Positions 9,271 through 15,630 of a stretch of 64,000 nucleotides of DNA are shown here, one piece after another. Every line of letters starts with the position of its first letter. Positions within the stretch are counted from its first letter, which is position 1. The notes beneath the pieces were generated by a model. It was given only the letters and a program-made list of their open reading frames with translations, was not told the origin of the DNA and did not search any database. Origin of the DNA: Paraburkholderia aromaticivorans (lineage in GTDB: Bacteria; Pseudomonadota; Gammaproteobacteria; Burkholderiales; Burkholderiaceae); assembly GCF_012689525.1 (NCBI RefSeq), contig NZ_CP051516.1:3968001-4032000 (forward strand), in the 5' to 3' direction. The position numbers were made by a program, and so were the translations under genes.

Positions 9271-9947
9271 TTCTTCACACCCGCGCGGGCGATGCGCAAA
9301 CCGTTGATGAACGCCTTCGCGTGCGAAGCGGTCACGGCCGCACTCTGACCCGGCTTGTACAGCGCCGAGCCGAGGCCGAAGCCGTTCGCGCCCGCGCTGA
9401 GAAACGGGCCCATGTTGTCGGGCGTGACGCCGCCGACCGGCACCAGCGGCACTTCTGCCGCGATCACCGCGCGCCATGCCTTCACGACCTGGCAGCCGAG
9501 TTGTTCGGCGGGGAACATCTTCAGCACGTCCGCGCCGTTCTTCAACGCAATGAACGCTTCGTTGGGTGTCGCGACGCCCGGCGCGCAGGCCATGCCTTGC
9601 GCCTTCGCGGCGCTGACGACTTCAGGATCGCTATGCGGCATGACGATCAGTTCGCCGCCTGCCGACTTCACGTCGTTGACGAAACTCGGGTGCAGCACCG
9701 TGCCCGCGCCGACGATCGCATCGGCCGGCAACACCTTGCGGATCGCGGCGATGCTGTCGAACGGCTGCGGCGAATTCAGCGGCACTTCGACGATCCGGAA
9801 GCCGGCTTCGTACAGCGCCTGGCCGTGCTCGGCGGCGTCGGCGGGCGTCACGCCGCGCATGATCGCGATCAGCGGACACGCCTCGAATGCCGCGATCAAA
9901 CCCGCGTGCGGCATGTACGGAGCGGGCAGATTGATGTGAGGTTGCAT
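9267..9947 (-). CDS. dgoA: 2-dehydro-3-deoxy-6-phosphogalactonate aldolase
   Basis: 226 residues of the KDPG/KDPGal class I aldolase family. Visible are 'PLIAIMRGVTPADAAEHGQA' (DgoA-type 'IMRG' instead of the Eda 'VxR'), 'VEVPLNSPQPF', 'VGAGTVL', the Schiff-base lysine in 'DVLKMFPAEQLG' near residue 134, and the phosphate site 'PVGGVTPDNM'. It splits KDPGal to pyruvate and glyceraldehyde 3-phosphate, the last step of the De Ley-Doudoroff route. It lies 36 bases after dgoK and overlaps the next SDR by 4 bases. Confidence 0.93.
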   Translation of the reverse strand: MQPHINLPAPYMPHAGLIAAFEACPLIAIMRGVTPADAAEHGQALYEAGFRIVEVPLNSPQPFDSIAAIRKVLPADAIVGAGTVLHPSFVNDVKSAGGELIVMPHSDPEVVSAAKAQGMACAPGVATPNEAFIALKNGADVLKMFPAEQLGCQVVKAWRAVIAAEVPLVPVGGVTPDNMGPFLSAGANGFGLGSALYKPGQSAAVTASHAKAFINGLRIARAGVKK

Positions 9948-9983
9948 GTCGGTTCCTTGTTTCGTGGGCGGCGGCGCTGCCGG

Positions 9984-11045
9984 TCAGGCACGCGCCGTCT
10001 TGGCGGCCGGTTTGACGAGCCCCGCCTGCGAGGCGACGCGCCACAGGCCGCGCTCGGTAGCGTGCTTGACCAATTCCGCCTGGGTGCAGCCGAATTGCGC
10101 CAGCGCGAGGCGATAGCGCTCGCACAGCGCTTCGTTGCCGATCAGTCGCAGGCTCTGCCCGGCGAGCGCGCTCTGCTGCTGCGCGAGCACCGCGTCGAGA
10201 CCGGCCAGTTCGTGTCCGATCAGCAATCCCGACAGATAGTCGGGTTGTTGTTCGCGCGAAAGTTGTCCGGTGAGGCCGAGCGTGCGCGAACTGAACACGG
10301 TCGCGAGCACACCTGCCTGGCCTTTTTCCCGGGCGATGTTCACGCCATGCAGGAACGCGCCGGTGTCCGGAAGATCGGGCGTGAGCATCGTGCGGCCGAG
10401 AATCGTGTGTTCGCGCAATGCCGCGAACACTTCGCCGGTCATGAAAGTGTGAAAACGTTCGATGCGGTCCGCCTGCACCACCGCCCATTTCGCGTGGGTG
10501 CCGGGGAGGCCGATCAGCGAGCGCTTGCCGCTGTCGACGGTGTTCGCGGTGTTCGTTTCCTCGCCGAGTGCGCCGAAGATCTGCGTTTCTTCGCCCCGCA
10601 TCACGTTGGGCAGTTCGCCGCGTTGCAGGACGCCCGGCACGATATGCAGCGTCACGCCGCACGCCGCCTTCACGCGGACGATGCCGGCCACCAGCGCATC
10701 GGCGCTCGCCGGCGTGTCCACATACGGCGCTTCCAGCCAGCCTTGCGCGCTGCCGACCATGCCTGCCGCGATCACCGGCGCTGTGGGTGCGTGTTCGATC
10801 CAGGCGCCGCAGGCGTCGTCGAAGGCCGCGTCGAAGCCGCCCTGTTCGGCGCTGCGCGGCAGATTCATGATGCCCGCCGTCGATGCGCGCGTCGCCAGCA
10901 CGTTGCCGGACGCGTCGTACAGATAGGCGCGCAGCGACGTCGTGCCCCAGTCGAGCGCGATCAGCGCGGCGTGCTCATGGCTGGCGTCGACCGCAACGGC
11001 TGCGGCGTGGCCGGCTGCCTGGGAGGGAGAACCCGCTCGCTTCAT
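9984..11045 (-). CDS. dgoK: 2-dehydro-3-deoxygalactonokinase
   Basis: 353 residues with the DgoK signatures 'ALIALDWGTTSLRAYLYD' (phosphate loop of the ASKHA fold), 'AGMVGSAQGWLEAPYV', 'RGEETQIFGAL', 'LPGTHAKWAVV' and 'FMTGEVFAALREHTILGR'. It phosphorylates 2-keto-3-deoxygalactonate at O6 using ATP. About 25 N-terminal residues before the core are extra; the ATG at 11045 overlaps the IclR stop (ATGA), which supports the long start, although a later start is possible. It feeds DgoA directly downstream. Confidence 0.92.
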   Translation of the reverse strand: MKRAGSPSQAAGHAAAVAVDASHEHAALIALDWGTTSLRAYLYDASGNVLATRASTAGIMNLPRSAEQGGFDAAFDDACGAWIEHAPTAPVIAAGMVGSAQGWLEAPYVDTPASADALVAGIVRVKAACGVTLHIVPGVLQRGELPNVMRGEETQIFGALGEETNTANTVDSGKRSLIGLPGTHAKWAVVQADRIERFHTFMTGEVFAALREHTILGRTMLTPDLPDTGAFLHGVNIAREKGQAGVLATVFSSRTLGLTGQLSREQQPDYLSGLLIGHELAGLDAVLAQQQSALAGQSLRLIGNEALCERYRLALAQFGCTQAELVKHATERGLWRVASQAGLVKPAAKTARA

Positions 11046-12028
11046 CGCTTGATCCTGCGGGTTGCCGGTTGCGGGGCGCGCCAGCCGAGTTCTTCCGAGA
11101 TCGCGCGCGCTTCGCGCTGCACGACCGGAATCAGTTCGTCCATGCGTTCGAGCGACATGTACGGAATCGTGCTCGCCACCGACAGCGCCGCCACCACCGC
11201 GCCCGACGCATCGCGCACGGGCGCCGCGACGCAGCGGATCGACGCTTCGTTTTCTTCGAGGTCGAAGGTGTAGCCACCGGCGGCGTAGTTGGTCATGCGC
11301 TGCATGAAGGTCTGCGCGTCGGGGCGGTTATCCGGCTTGAAGCTGACGCTGGCGAGCGCGCGGCGCGATGCGTCGAAAAGCGACTGCCAGAAGTCCGGCG
11401 TGAGGTCGAGCATCATGGCTTTGCCGATCCCCGTCGACGCCAGCGGCATGCGGTGGCCAACGCGCGAGCGCATTTCGAGGCCGCGGGTGCCGGGGATTTT
11501 GTCGATGTACAGGACGTCGTCGCCGTCGCGCACGCCGAGGTGGATCGTGTCGAGCGTCTGTTCCGCGAGCGATTCGAGATGCTGGCGGGCGACTGCGGTG
11601 AGCGGCATCTGTTCGAGCGCGATGGTGCCGAGTTCGATCAGCTTCGGGCCGAGCAGGTAGCCGCCTTGGACTTGCCGCAGGTAGCGGGCTTGCACGAGGC
11701 TGCTCACCAGACGATGCGTGGTGCTGCGGGTCGTGCCGAGTGCGGCGCCGAAGGTGCGCAGGTCGCGGACGCCTGCTGCTGCCGCTTCGAGGATCGCCAG
11801 GCCGCGCAGGAGCGTTTGGGTGCCGGCTTGCTGCGGGGTGATGTCGAGCAGCGTGCTGGGTAGCGCGATTCCGTCCACCGGGGCCGGGTGGATGCTGGCG
11901 TTCGCGCGCGCTGCTTTGGCGGCGGGCGCCGACGGGCGCGGCGGCGTGGCGCTGGTCGCGTGGTCGGCTGATGGCGACAGATCGGCTTGGGACTCGCTCG
12001 CGGCGTGAGTAGGCATCGCTTTGTTCAT
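11042..12028 (-). CDS. IclR-family transcriptional regulator of the sugar operon
   Basis: 328 residues. After a poorly conserved, Ala/Pro-rich 65-residue leader comes an IclR winged helix ('QTLLRGLAILEAAAAG', 'TTRSTTHRLVSSLVQARYL') and the GAF-like effector domain ('LGVRDGDDVLYIDKIPG', 'LASTGIGKAMM', 'GYTFDLEENEASIRCVAAPV'). It is the first gene of the ten-gene operon, joined to dgoK by a 4-base overlap, so it is probably autoregulated with the genes it controls. The effector is presumably a sugar or sugar acid of the pathway. The long leader may be an over-extended start. Confidence 0.9.
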   Translation of the reverse strand: MNKAMPTHAASESQADLSPSADHATSATPPRPSAPAAKAARANASIHPAPVDGIALPSTLLDITPQQAGTQTLLRGLAILEAAAAGVRDLRTFGAALGTTRSTTHRLVSSLVQARYLRQVQGGYLLGPKLIELGTIALEQMPLTAVARQHLESLAEQTLDTIHLGVRDGDDVLYIDKIPGTRGLEMRSRVGHRMPLASTGIGKAMMLDLTPDFWQSLFDASRRALASVSFKPDNRPDAQTFMQRMTNYAAGGYTFDLEENEASIRCVAAPVRDASGAVVAALSVASTIPYMSLERMDELIPVVQREARAISEELGWRAPQPATRRIKR

Positions 12029-12338
12029 GGCGATTCGCTTTTCGGTGGTTTTTTGCGCTTACAGCGCGGGGCCGGAGATTAGGCCTGGGTTGCCCGCGGT
12101 GCCGCGGGCGTGGTGCTGCTGCCTTTGCGGTTTAGGCATGGTTGGGCGTTGTCTCCGGTTTTTTTTGCTGTCGCATTTGGCGCCTCGCGGTGGGGTGGTG
12201 TCCCTTGCCGATGCGGCGCTTTTGCGTGTTGGGTTGGATTGTAGGGCGGTTTTTGAGAAAGCTCCAATATGTGAGTGTTGGATTCATATAATGGGATTTT
12301 TTGCCGTGGGCTGGGTTTTTTTGGGTGTTCATTGGGCC
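12029..12338. promoter_or_regulatory. Upstream region of the IclR/sugar operon
   Basis: 310 bases between the iclR start and the left arm of the inverted-repeat element. Any promoter and operator for the minus-strand operon should lie here. The plus strand is T/G-rich with several T-runs (12159-12165, 12296-12301, 12315-12322). I see no convincing -35/-10 pair or dyad that I would defend, and no credible gene. Confidence 0.35.
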
Positions 12339-12638
12339 TTGGCCTTTCCTTGATTTCTTAGTGGTCTATTGGCGTCGCCCCTGTGCGGGGCAGGCACCTA
12401 CTTTCTTTGCCGCGGCAAAGAAAGTAGGCAAAGAAAGCCGCTTTACACCGCCAACTCATAAGCGGCGCCCCTAGCTCGGAGGAGATAGTGGTGCATCTGG
12501 AATCAGTGCTCTCGCACATTCGACGCAAGTGACAAGGCCGTCATACTTCCCGCCTCGCGCTGCGCACTCGCCGGAAGGGTCTGCTTCTAACCAGTGGGTT
12601 TCTCTGTGCGCGGTGGGGCCGTCGGCTTCGCCTCGGCG
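12339..12638 (+). repeat. Left arm of a ~300-bp inverted repeat
   Basis: Read on the plus strand, this arm matches the reverse complement of 13653-13950 over nearly its full length. Shared stretches include CTTGGCCTTTCCTTG / TTGGCCTTTCCTTG, AGTGGTCTATTGGCGTCGCC / AGTGGTCTATTAGCGTCGCC, the 30-base palindrome, ATAGTGGTGCATCTGGAATC / GTAGTGGTGCATCTGGAATC, TCATACTTCCCGCCTCGCGC, and GGTGGGGCCGTCGGCTTCGC. Divergence and small indels are scattered through it. Arms like this flank a mobile or formerly mobile unit; no transposase lies between them. Confidence 0.85.
12398..12427. repeat. Perfect 30-bp palindrome in the left arm
   Basis: Each half is 15 bases; the centre is GCCG/CGGC flanked by TTTCTTT/AAAGAAA and CTA/TAG. 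It can form a loop-less cruciform and is directly preceded by a GCCCC-TGTGC-GGGGC hairpin (12378-12392). The same 30 bases occur at 13863-13892. This motif is, from memory, common in Burkholderia genomes as an intergenic repeat. Confidence 0.9.
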
Positions 12639-12876
12639 CAGCGCCAAAGTGCCGGTGTTTGAAGAGCGGCGCCGGGGATGGAATCGCCGACAGTTTCGCG
12701 AGGTCTTGCAACCGCGTGACACCGCTTTCTCTCCAGCAGTTGCCCGTACTTCCTCTTCTCAGCACGGCCGTTGAGAACGCGAACTCGGGCTTGCGAAATT
12801 TCGGAATTGATAGCGACACGCACCTTTTAGCCTGCGCAAGTGCTCGCTCGCGGGAAGACACGTTTTAAAATTCTTT

Positions 12877-12895
12877 TGTCGTGTACTCCACGACA
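12877..12895. promoter_or_regulatory. Short inverted repeat upstream of the structured RNA
   Basis: TGTCGTG (12877-12883) and CACGACA (12889-12895) form a 7-bp dyad with a 5-base centre TACTC, just after an A/T-rich TTTTAAAATTCTTT. It lies 5 bases before the structured segment and could be an operator or the start of a transcript. No better evidence. Confidence 0.35.
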
Positions 12896-12899
12896 TACA

Positions 12900-13048
12900 G
12901 GTTTAACAGCCTATTAGCGTAGTACCCCGTACGATTGCTCAAGCAACTGTGCGGCTGCCTTTGCACGTCTGTTCTCAATGGGCGGGCCTTGGCGGGGGAG
13001 CCTCACGGCTCGCCGGTTTTTGGTACTACGCTCCGGTCTGTTAACCCC
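12900..13048 (+). ncRNA. Structured RNA segment, possibly P4-type immunity-like
   Basis: A 149-base segment is closed by long complementary ends: 12900-12926 and 13022-13048 pair over GGTACTACGC / GCGTAGTACC and CTGTTAA / TTAACAG with an internal loop. Inside are TTGC-TCAA-GCAA (12936-12947) and a strong hairpin with GAGCC (12998-13002) pairing to GGCTC (13007-13011), extended by GGC/GCC. The order (dyad, internal G-rich hairpin followed by GGTTTTTGG, then 'GTTAACCCCGT') reminds me of the cI/ash immunity region of P4-like satellite phages. That likeness is memory-based; the structure itself is visible. Confidence 0.5.
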
Positions 13049-13123
13049 GTCACTGTGCCCGCTCACCACCTTGCAAGCGAGTGTCGGGCGATCCAGGTAA
13101 GTTTCAGGGAGATCGCGCCATGA
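12935..13123 (+). CDS. Possible 62-residue Ash/Icd-like leader ORF
   Basis: An ORF running through the structured segment, with 'LNGRALAGEPHGSPVFG' and 'LRSVNPVTVPAHHLA'. The G-R-A-x-x-x-P-x-G-x-P-V pattern resembles the N-terminal part of P4 Ash / Icd-like host-division proteins, whose sequence is partly dictated by the overlapping RNA hairpin. It ends in the start codon region of the downstream gene. It may instead be only a by-product of the RNA. Confidence 0.28.
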   Translation: MLKQLCGCLCTSVLNGRALAGEPHGSPVFGTTLRSVNPVTVPAHHLASECRAIQVSFREIAP

Positions 13124-13572
13124 GTAAATCCGTCAAGCATTCACGAACCACGTCGCGCCCACCCGTTGACGCACTTCAATACGAAAAACTTGCCCTGTCG
13201 GCTTTCGGGCTGATTGAACGGCAATTGAGTCAACTAGAGAAGCTGGTCACACTTGCGGCCTCAATAGTTAGGAGTCCGTCGGTGACGCGAGAGGAGAGAC
13301 ATCGCCAGCGGAAATTGCTGGAACTGCTGCTCGACACGGGCGAGGATTACCAACAAGAAGTCGAGATCGACCGCGAGTTGTACCAGGTGATCGCGCTCGA
13401 CGCGAAAGGAATTCCGCAGAGCCGCATCACAGCGCGCCACGCAGCGGACCTTCTGGCAAAGGCCACGAAGACAGCGTCAGAAGACCGTGAGCGTATTGGC
13501 GCAAGAAGAATGATGCAGAACAGGCCACCTCGCTTTAGAACCATCACGCGAGCGACGGCAACGGCGCATTGA
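13120..13572 (+). CDS. Hypothetical helical protein inside the inverted-repeat element
   Basis: 150 residues, not recognised. The frame is open upstream to GTG 13081, but the ATG at 13120 has a GGGAG site about 8 bases upstream and is preferred. The protein is Arg/Lys/Glu-rich and predicted helical: 'LIERQLSQLEKLVTLAASIV' (26-45) could be a coiled coil, then 'REERHRQRKLLELLLDTGED' and a basic tail. No membrane segment or enzymatic motif is seen. It is the only solid coding region between the two arms and follows the structured RNA by 71 bases, so RNA and gene may be one regulatory unit. Confidence 0.65.
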   Translation: MSKSVKHSRTTSRPPVDALQYEKLALSAFGLIERQLSQLEKLVTLAASIVRSPSVTREERHRQRKLLELLLDTGEDYQQEVEIDRELYQVIALDAKGIPQSRITARHAADLLAKATKTASEDRERIGARRMMQNRPPRFRTITRATATAH

Positions 13573-13652
13573 CAAAGCGCCGCGTCGATAGCGGCGCTTC
13601 GAGGAAGCGTCGAACTGAGGCGCACCAAAGACCGAAAGCCGTTACGGCACAA

Positions 13653-13950
13653 CGCCGAGGCGAAGCCGACGGCCCCACCGCACACAAAACAAACCCACCG
13701 GAGGAGGCAGACCTTTCCGGCGAGCGCGCAGCGCGAGGCGGGAAGTATGACTGCTGTGTCACGAGCGCCAAATGTGCGAGGACACAGATTCCAGATGCAC
13801 CACTACCGCGACTGCGCGATGGACCCGCTTATAAGCTGGCGGTGTGAAGCGGCTTTCTTTGCCTACTTTCTTTGCCGCGGCAAAGAAAGTAGGTGCCTGC
13901 CCCGCACAGGGGCGACGCTAATAGACCACTAACAAGACAAGGAAAGGCCA
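13653..13950 (-). repeat. Right arm of the ~300-bp inverted repeat
   Basis: Reverse-complement partner of 12339-12638. The outer end carries the ACTAACAAG/GGAAAGGCC block (13927-13949), then the GCCCC hairpin and 30-base palindrome, then GGAGGCAGACCTTTCCGGCG and the CCGAGGCGAAGCCGACGGCC inner end. The arms differ by point changes and short indels, so they are not a recent perfect duplication. Confidence 0.85.
13863..13892. repeat. Perfect 30-bp palindrome in the right arm
   Basis: Identical to 12398-12427; adjacent on its right to the GCCTGCCCCGCACAGGGGCG hairpin sequence in inverse orientation. It lies 102 bases from the mtgA stop, so it may also act as a transcription end for that gene. 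Confidence 0.9.
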
Positions 13951-13995
13951 ACACCTCAAGACACACAACCAAACCGCCGATCAGGCAAAAAAAGC

Positions 13996-14718
13996 TTAAT
14001 CGGGCAACTCAGCCGCCCCCATCCTCCGAGCAATAACCCGCGACCGCTGCGCCAGATACGGCGACCCCCGATGCTCATCGAAATACTTAGGCTGCGGCAG
14101 CATAACGGCCAAACGAGCCGACTGCGCAGCAGTCAACTTACTCGCCGACGTCTTGTAATAATAATGAGCCGCCGCCTCAGCCCCATAAACCCCATTCCCC
14201 CACTCAACGGAGTTGAGATAAATCTCAAAGATCCGTTCCTTATCCATCAAGGTCTCGAGCATCCAGGTAATGATGAGCTCCTGCCCCTTCCGGATATAAC
14301 TCTTCTCCCGCGACAAAAACAGATTCCGCGCCAACTGCTGAGTAATGGTCGACCCACCGCGCACAATCTTGCCCTTAGCCTTATTCCTCTCCCAGGCCTG
14401 CAAAATAGCGTCAGTCTCATACCCATTGTTATTAACAAAATTCGCATCCTCAGAAGCAATAATCGCCCGCTTCAGATTCCGCGAAATCTGGTCATACGAC
14501 ACCCACGTATGCTGCAACGAAAGATCCGGCCGATCCTGCGACAACCGCCACGCGTCCGACCGCATAAACGCGGTACTCCGCGGATTGACGTAATTCCACA
14601 CCGCGATCTGTGCGAAGTAAAACGCCTGCGTCGCCAGCCACGCAATCGCCACCACGGCGCCCAGATAGACCATCCATCGCACCGGACCGGGCCGGCTCAC
14701 GCGCCGCGTTGCTGTCAT
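13996..14718 (-). CDS. mtgA: Monofunctional biosynthetic peptidoglycan glycosyltransferase
   Basis: 240 residues: one N-terminal membrane anchor (about residues 14-38) and a GT51 domain facing the periplasm. GT51 motifs are all present: '[17 protein letters not shown]' (motif 1, catalytic Glu), '[17 protein letters not shown]' (motif 2), '[13 protein letters not shown]' (motif 3), and '[20 protein letters not shown]' with 'EAAAHYYY' (motifs 4-5). It polymerises lipid II glycan strands without a transpeptidase domain. It stands 48 bases after aroE on the same strand. The 5' half uses slightly less biased codons than aroE. Confidence 0.96.
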   Translation of the reverse strand: MTATRRVSRPGPVRWMVYLGAVVAIAWLATQAFYFAQIAVWNYVNPRSTAFMRSDAWRLSQDRPDLSLQHTWVSYDQISRNLKRAIIASEDANFVNNNGYETDAILQAWERNKAKGKIVRGGSTITQQLARNLFLSREKSYIRKGQELIITWMLETLMDKERIFEIYLNSVEWGNGVYGAEAAAHYYYKTSASKLTAAQSARLAVMLPQPKYFDEHRGSPYLAQRSRVIARRMGAAELPD

Positions 14719-14766
14719 CGTGCGTCGAATCCTCGTGTCAATGGCCGCTGCAAAGTAAACGCCGCC

Positions 14767-15630
14767 TTAGGCGTGCGACGGCGCCGTCAACAGCACGCGC
14801 AATTCGGCCAGCACCGGCGCGCCGTCAGGCCGCACGCCGCGCCACACGTAGAACGATTCGGCTGCCTGCTCGACCAGCATGCCCAGACCATCGGCGCCGC
14901 GCGCGCCCAGCTTCCGCGCGTGCTCCATGAAGACTGTCGGATGCGCGCCGTACATCATGTCGTAGGCGAGCGTGCCGTTGCCGAACGCGCGGTCGTCGCA
15001 CTCGGGCAACGACGCGTCCAGACTTCCCGCCGTCGCGTTGACGATCACGTCGTACGTGCCCGCTTCGATCGCCCGCGCGCTGCCGCCGCTCAGATGGCAA
15101 GCGGCATCGCGCGCGGCTTGCGCGAACTGGTCGACCAGCGCCTCGGCCTTTTCCGCCGTGCGATTGACGATGGTCAGCGTATGCGGCGCGCGGTCCAGCA
15201 GCGGCAGCACCACGCCGCGCGCGGCACCGCCCGCGCCCAGCAACAGAATGCGCGCGCCCTTCAGGGCCACGCCGAGATTCACCTCGATGTCGCGCACGAG
15301 ACCGAAGCCGTCCGTGTTGTCGCCGTAAATACCGTTCGCGTCGATGCGCAACGTATTCACCGCGCCCGCCGCCGCCGCACGCGGCGAGAGCGTATCGGCG
15401 AACGCATGCGCGTCGAGCTTGAACGGCACGGTCACGTTCAGCCCGCGCCCGCCGGCATCGATAAAGGCCCGCACGTGCGGCACGAACCCATCCACCGGCG
15501 CGAGCAGATGGCCGTACTCGACGGGCTCGCCGGTCTGCACGGCAAAGCGCCCATGAATGAACGGCGACTTGCTGTGGCCGACCGGGTTGCCGATGACCGC
15601 ATAGCGGTCGCGTGAATCCTGGGTGCTCAT
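14767..15630 (-). CDS. aroE: Shikimate dehydrogenase
   Basis: 287 residues. Substrate-binding 'YAVIGNPVGHSKSPFIHGRF' near residues 10-29, 'GLNVTVPFKLDA' with the catalytic Lys near 65-76, 'GDNTDGFGLVRDI' near 98-110, then the NADP Rossmann motif 'LLLGAGGAARGV' and 'NRT'. It reduces 3-dehydroshikimate to shikimate in aromatic amino acid synthesis. The start overlaps the stop of the RNB nuclease gene by 4 bases, so the two are translationally coupled. Confidence 0.97.
   Translation of the reverse strand: MSTQDSRDRYAVIGNPVGHSKSPFIHGRFAVQTGEPVEYGHLLAPVDGFVPHVRAFIDAGGRGLNVTVPFKLDAHAFADTLSPRAAAAGAVNTLRIDANGIYGDNTDGFGLVRDIEVNLGVALKGARILLLGAGGAARGVVLPLLDRAPHTLTIVNRTAEKAEALVDQFAQAARDAACHLSGGSARAIEAGTYDVIVNATAGSLDASLPECDDRAFGNGTLAYDMMYGAHPTVFMEHARKLGARGADGLGMLVEQAAESFYVWRGVRPDGAPVLAELRVLLTAPSHA

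Noticed and set aside
12021..12353. 110-residue plus-strand frame upstream of iclR
   Set aside because: It is Phe/Gly/Val-rich from T/G-rich intergenic DNA, with no ribosome site or homologue.
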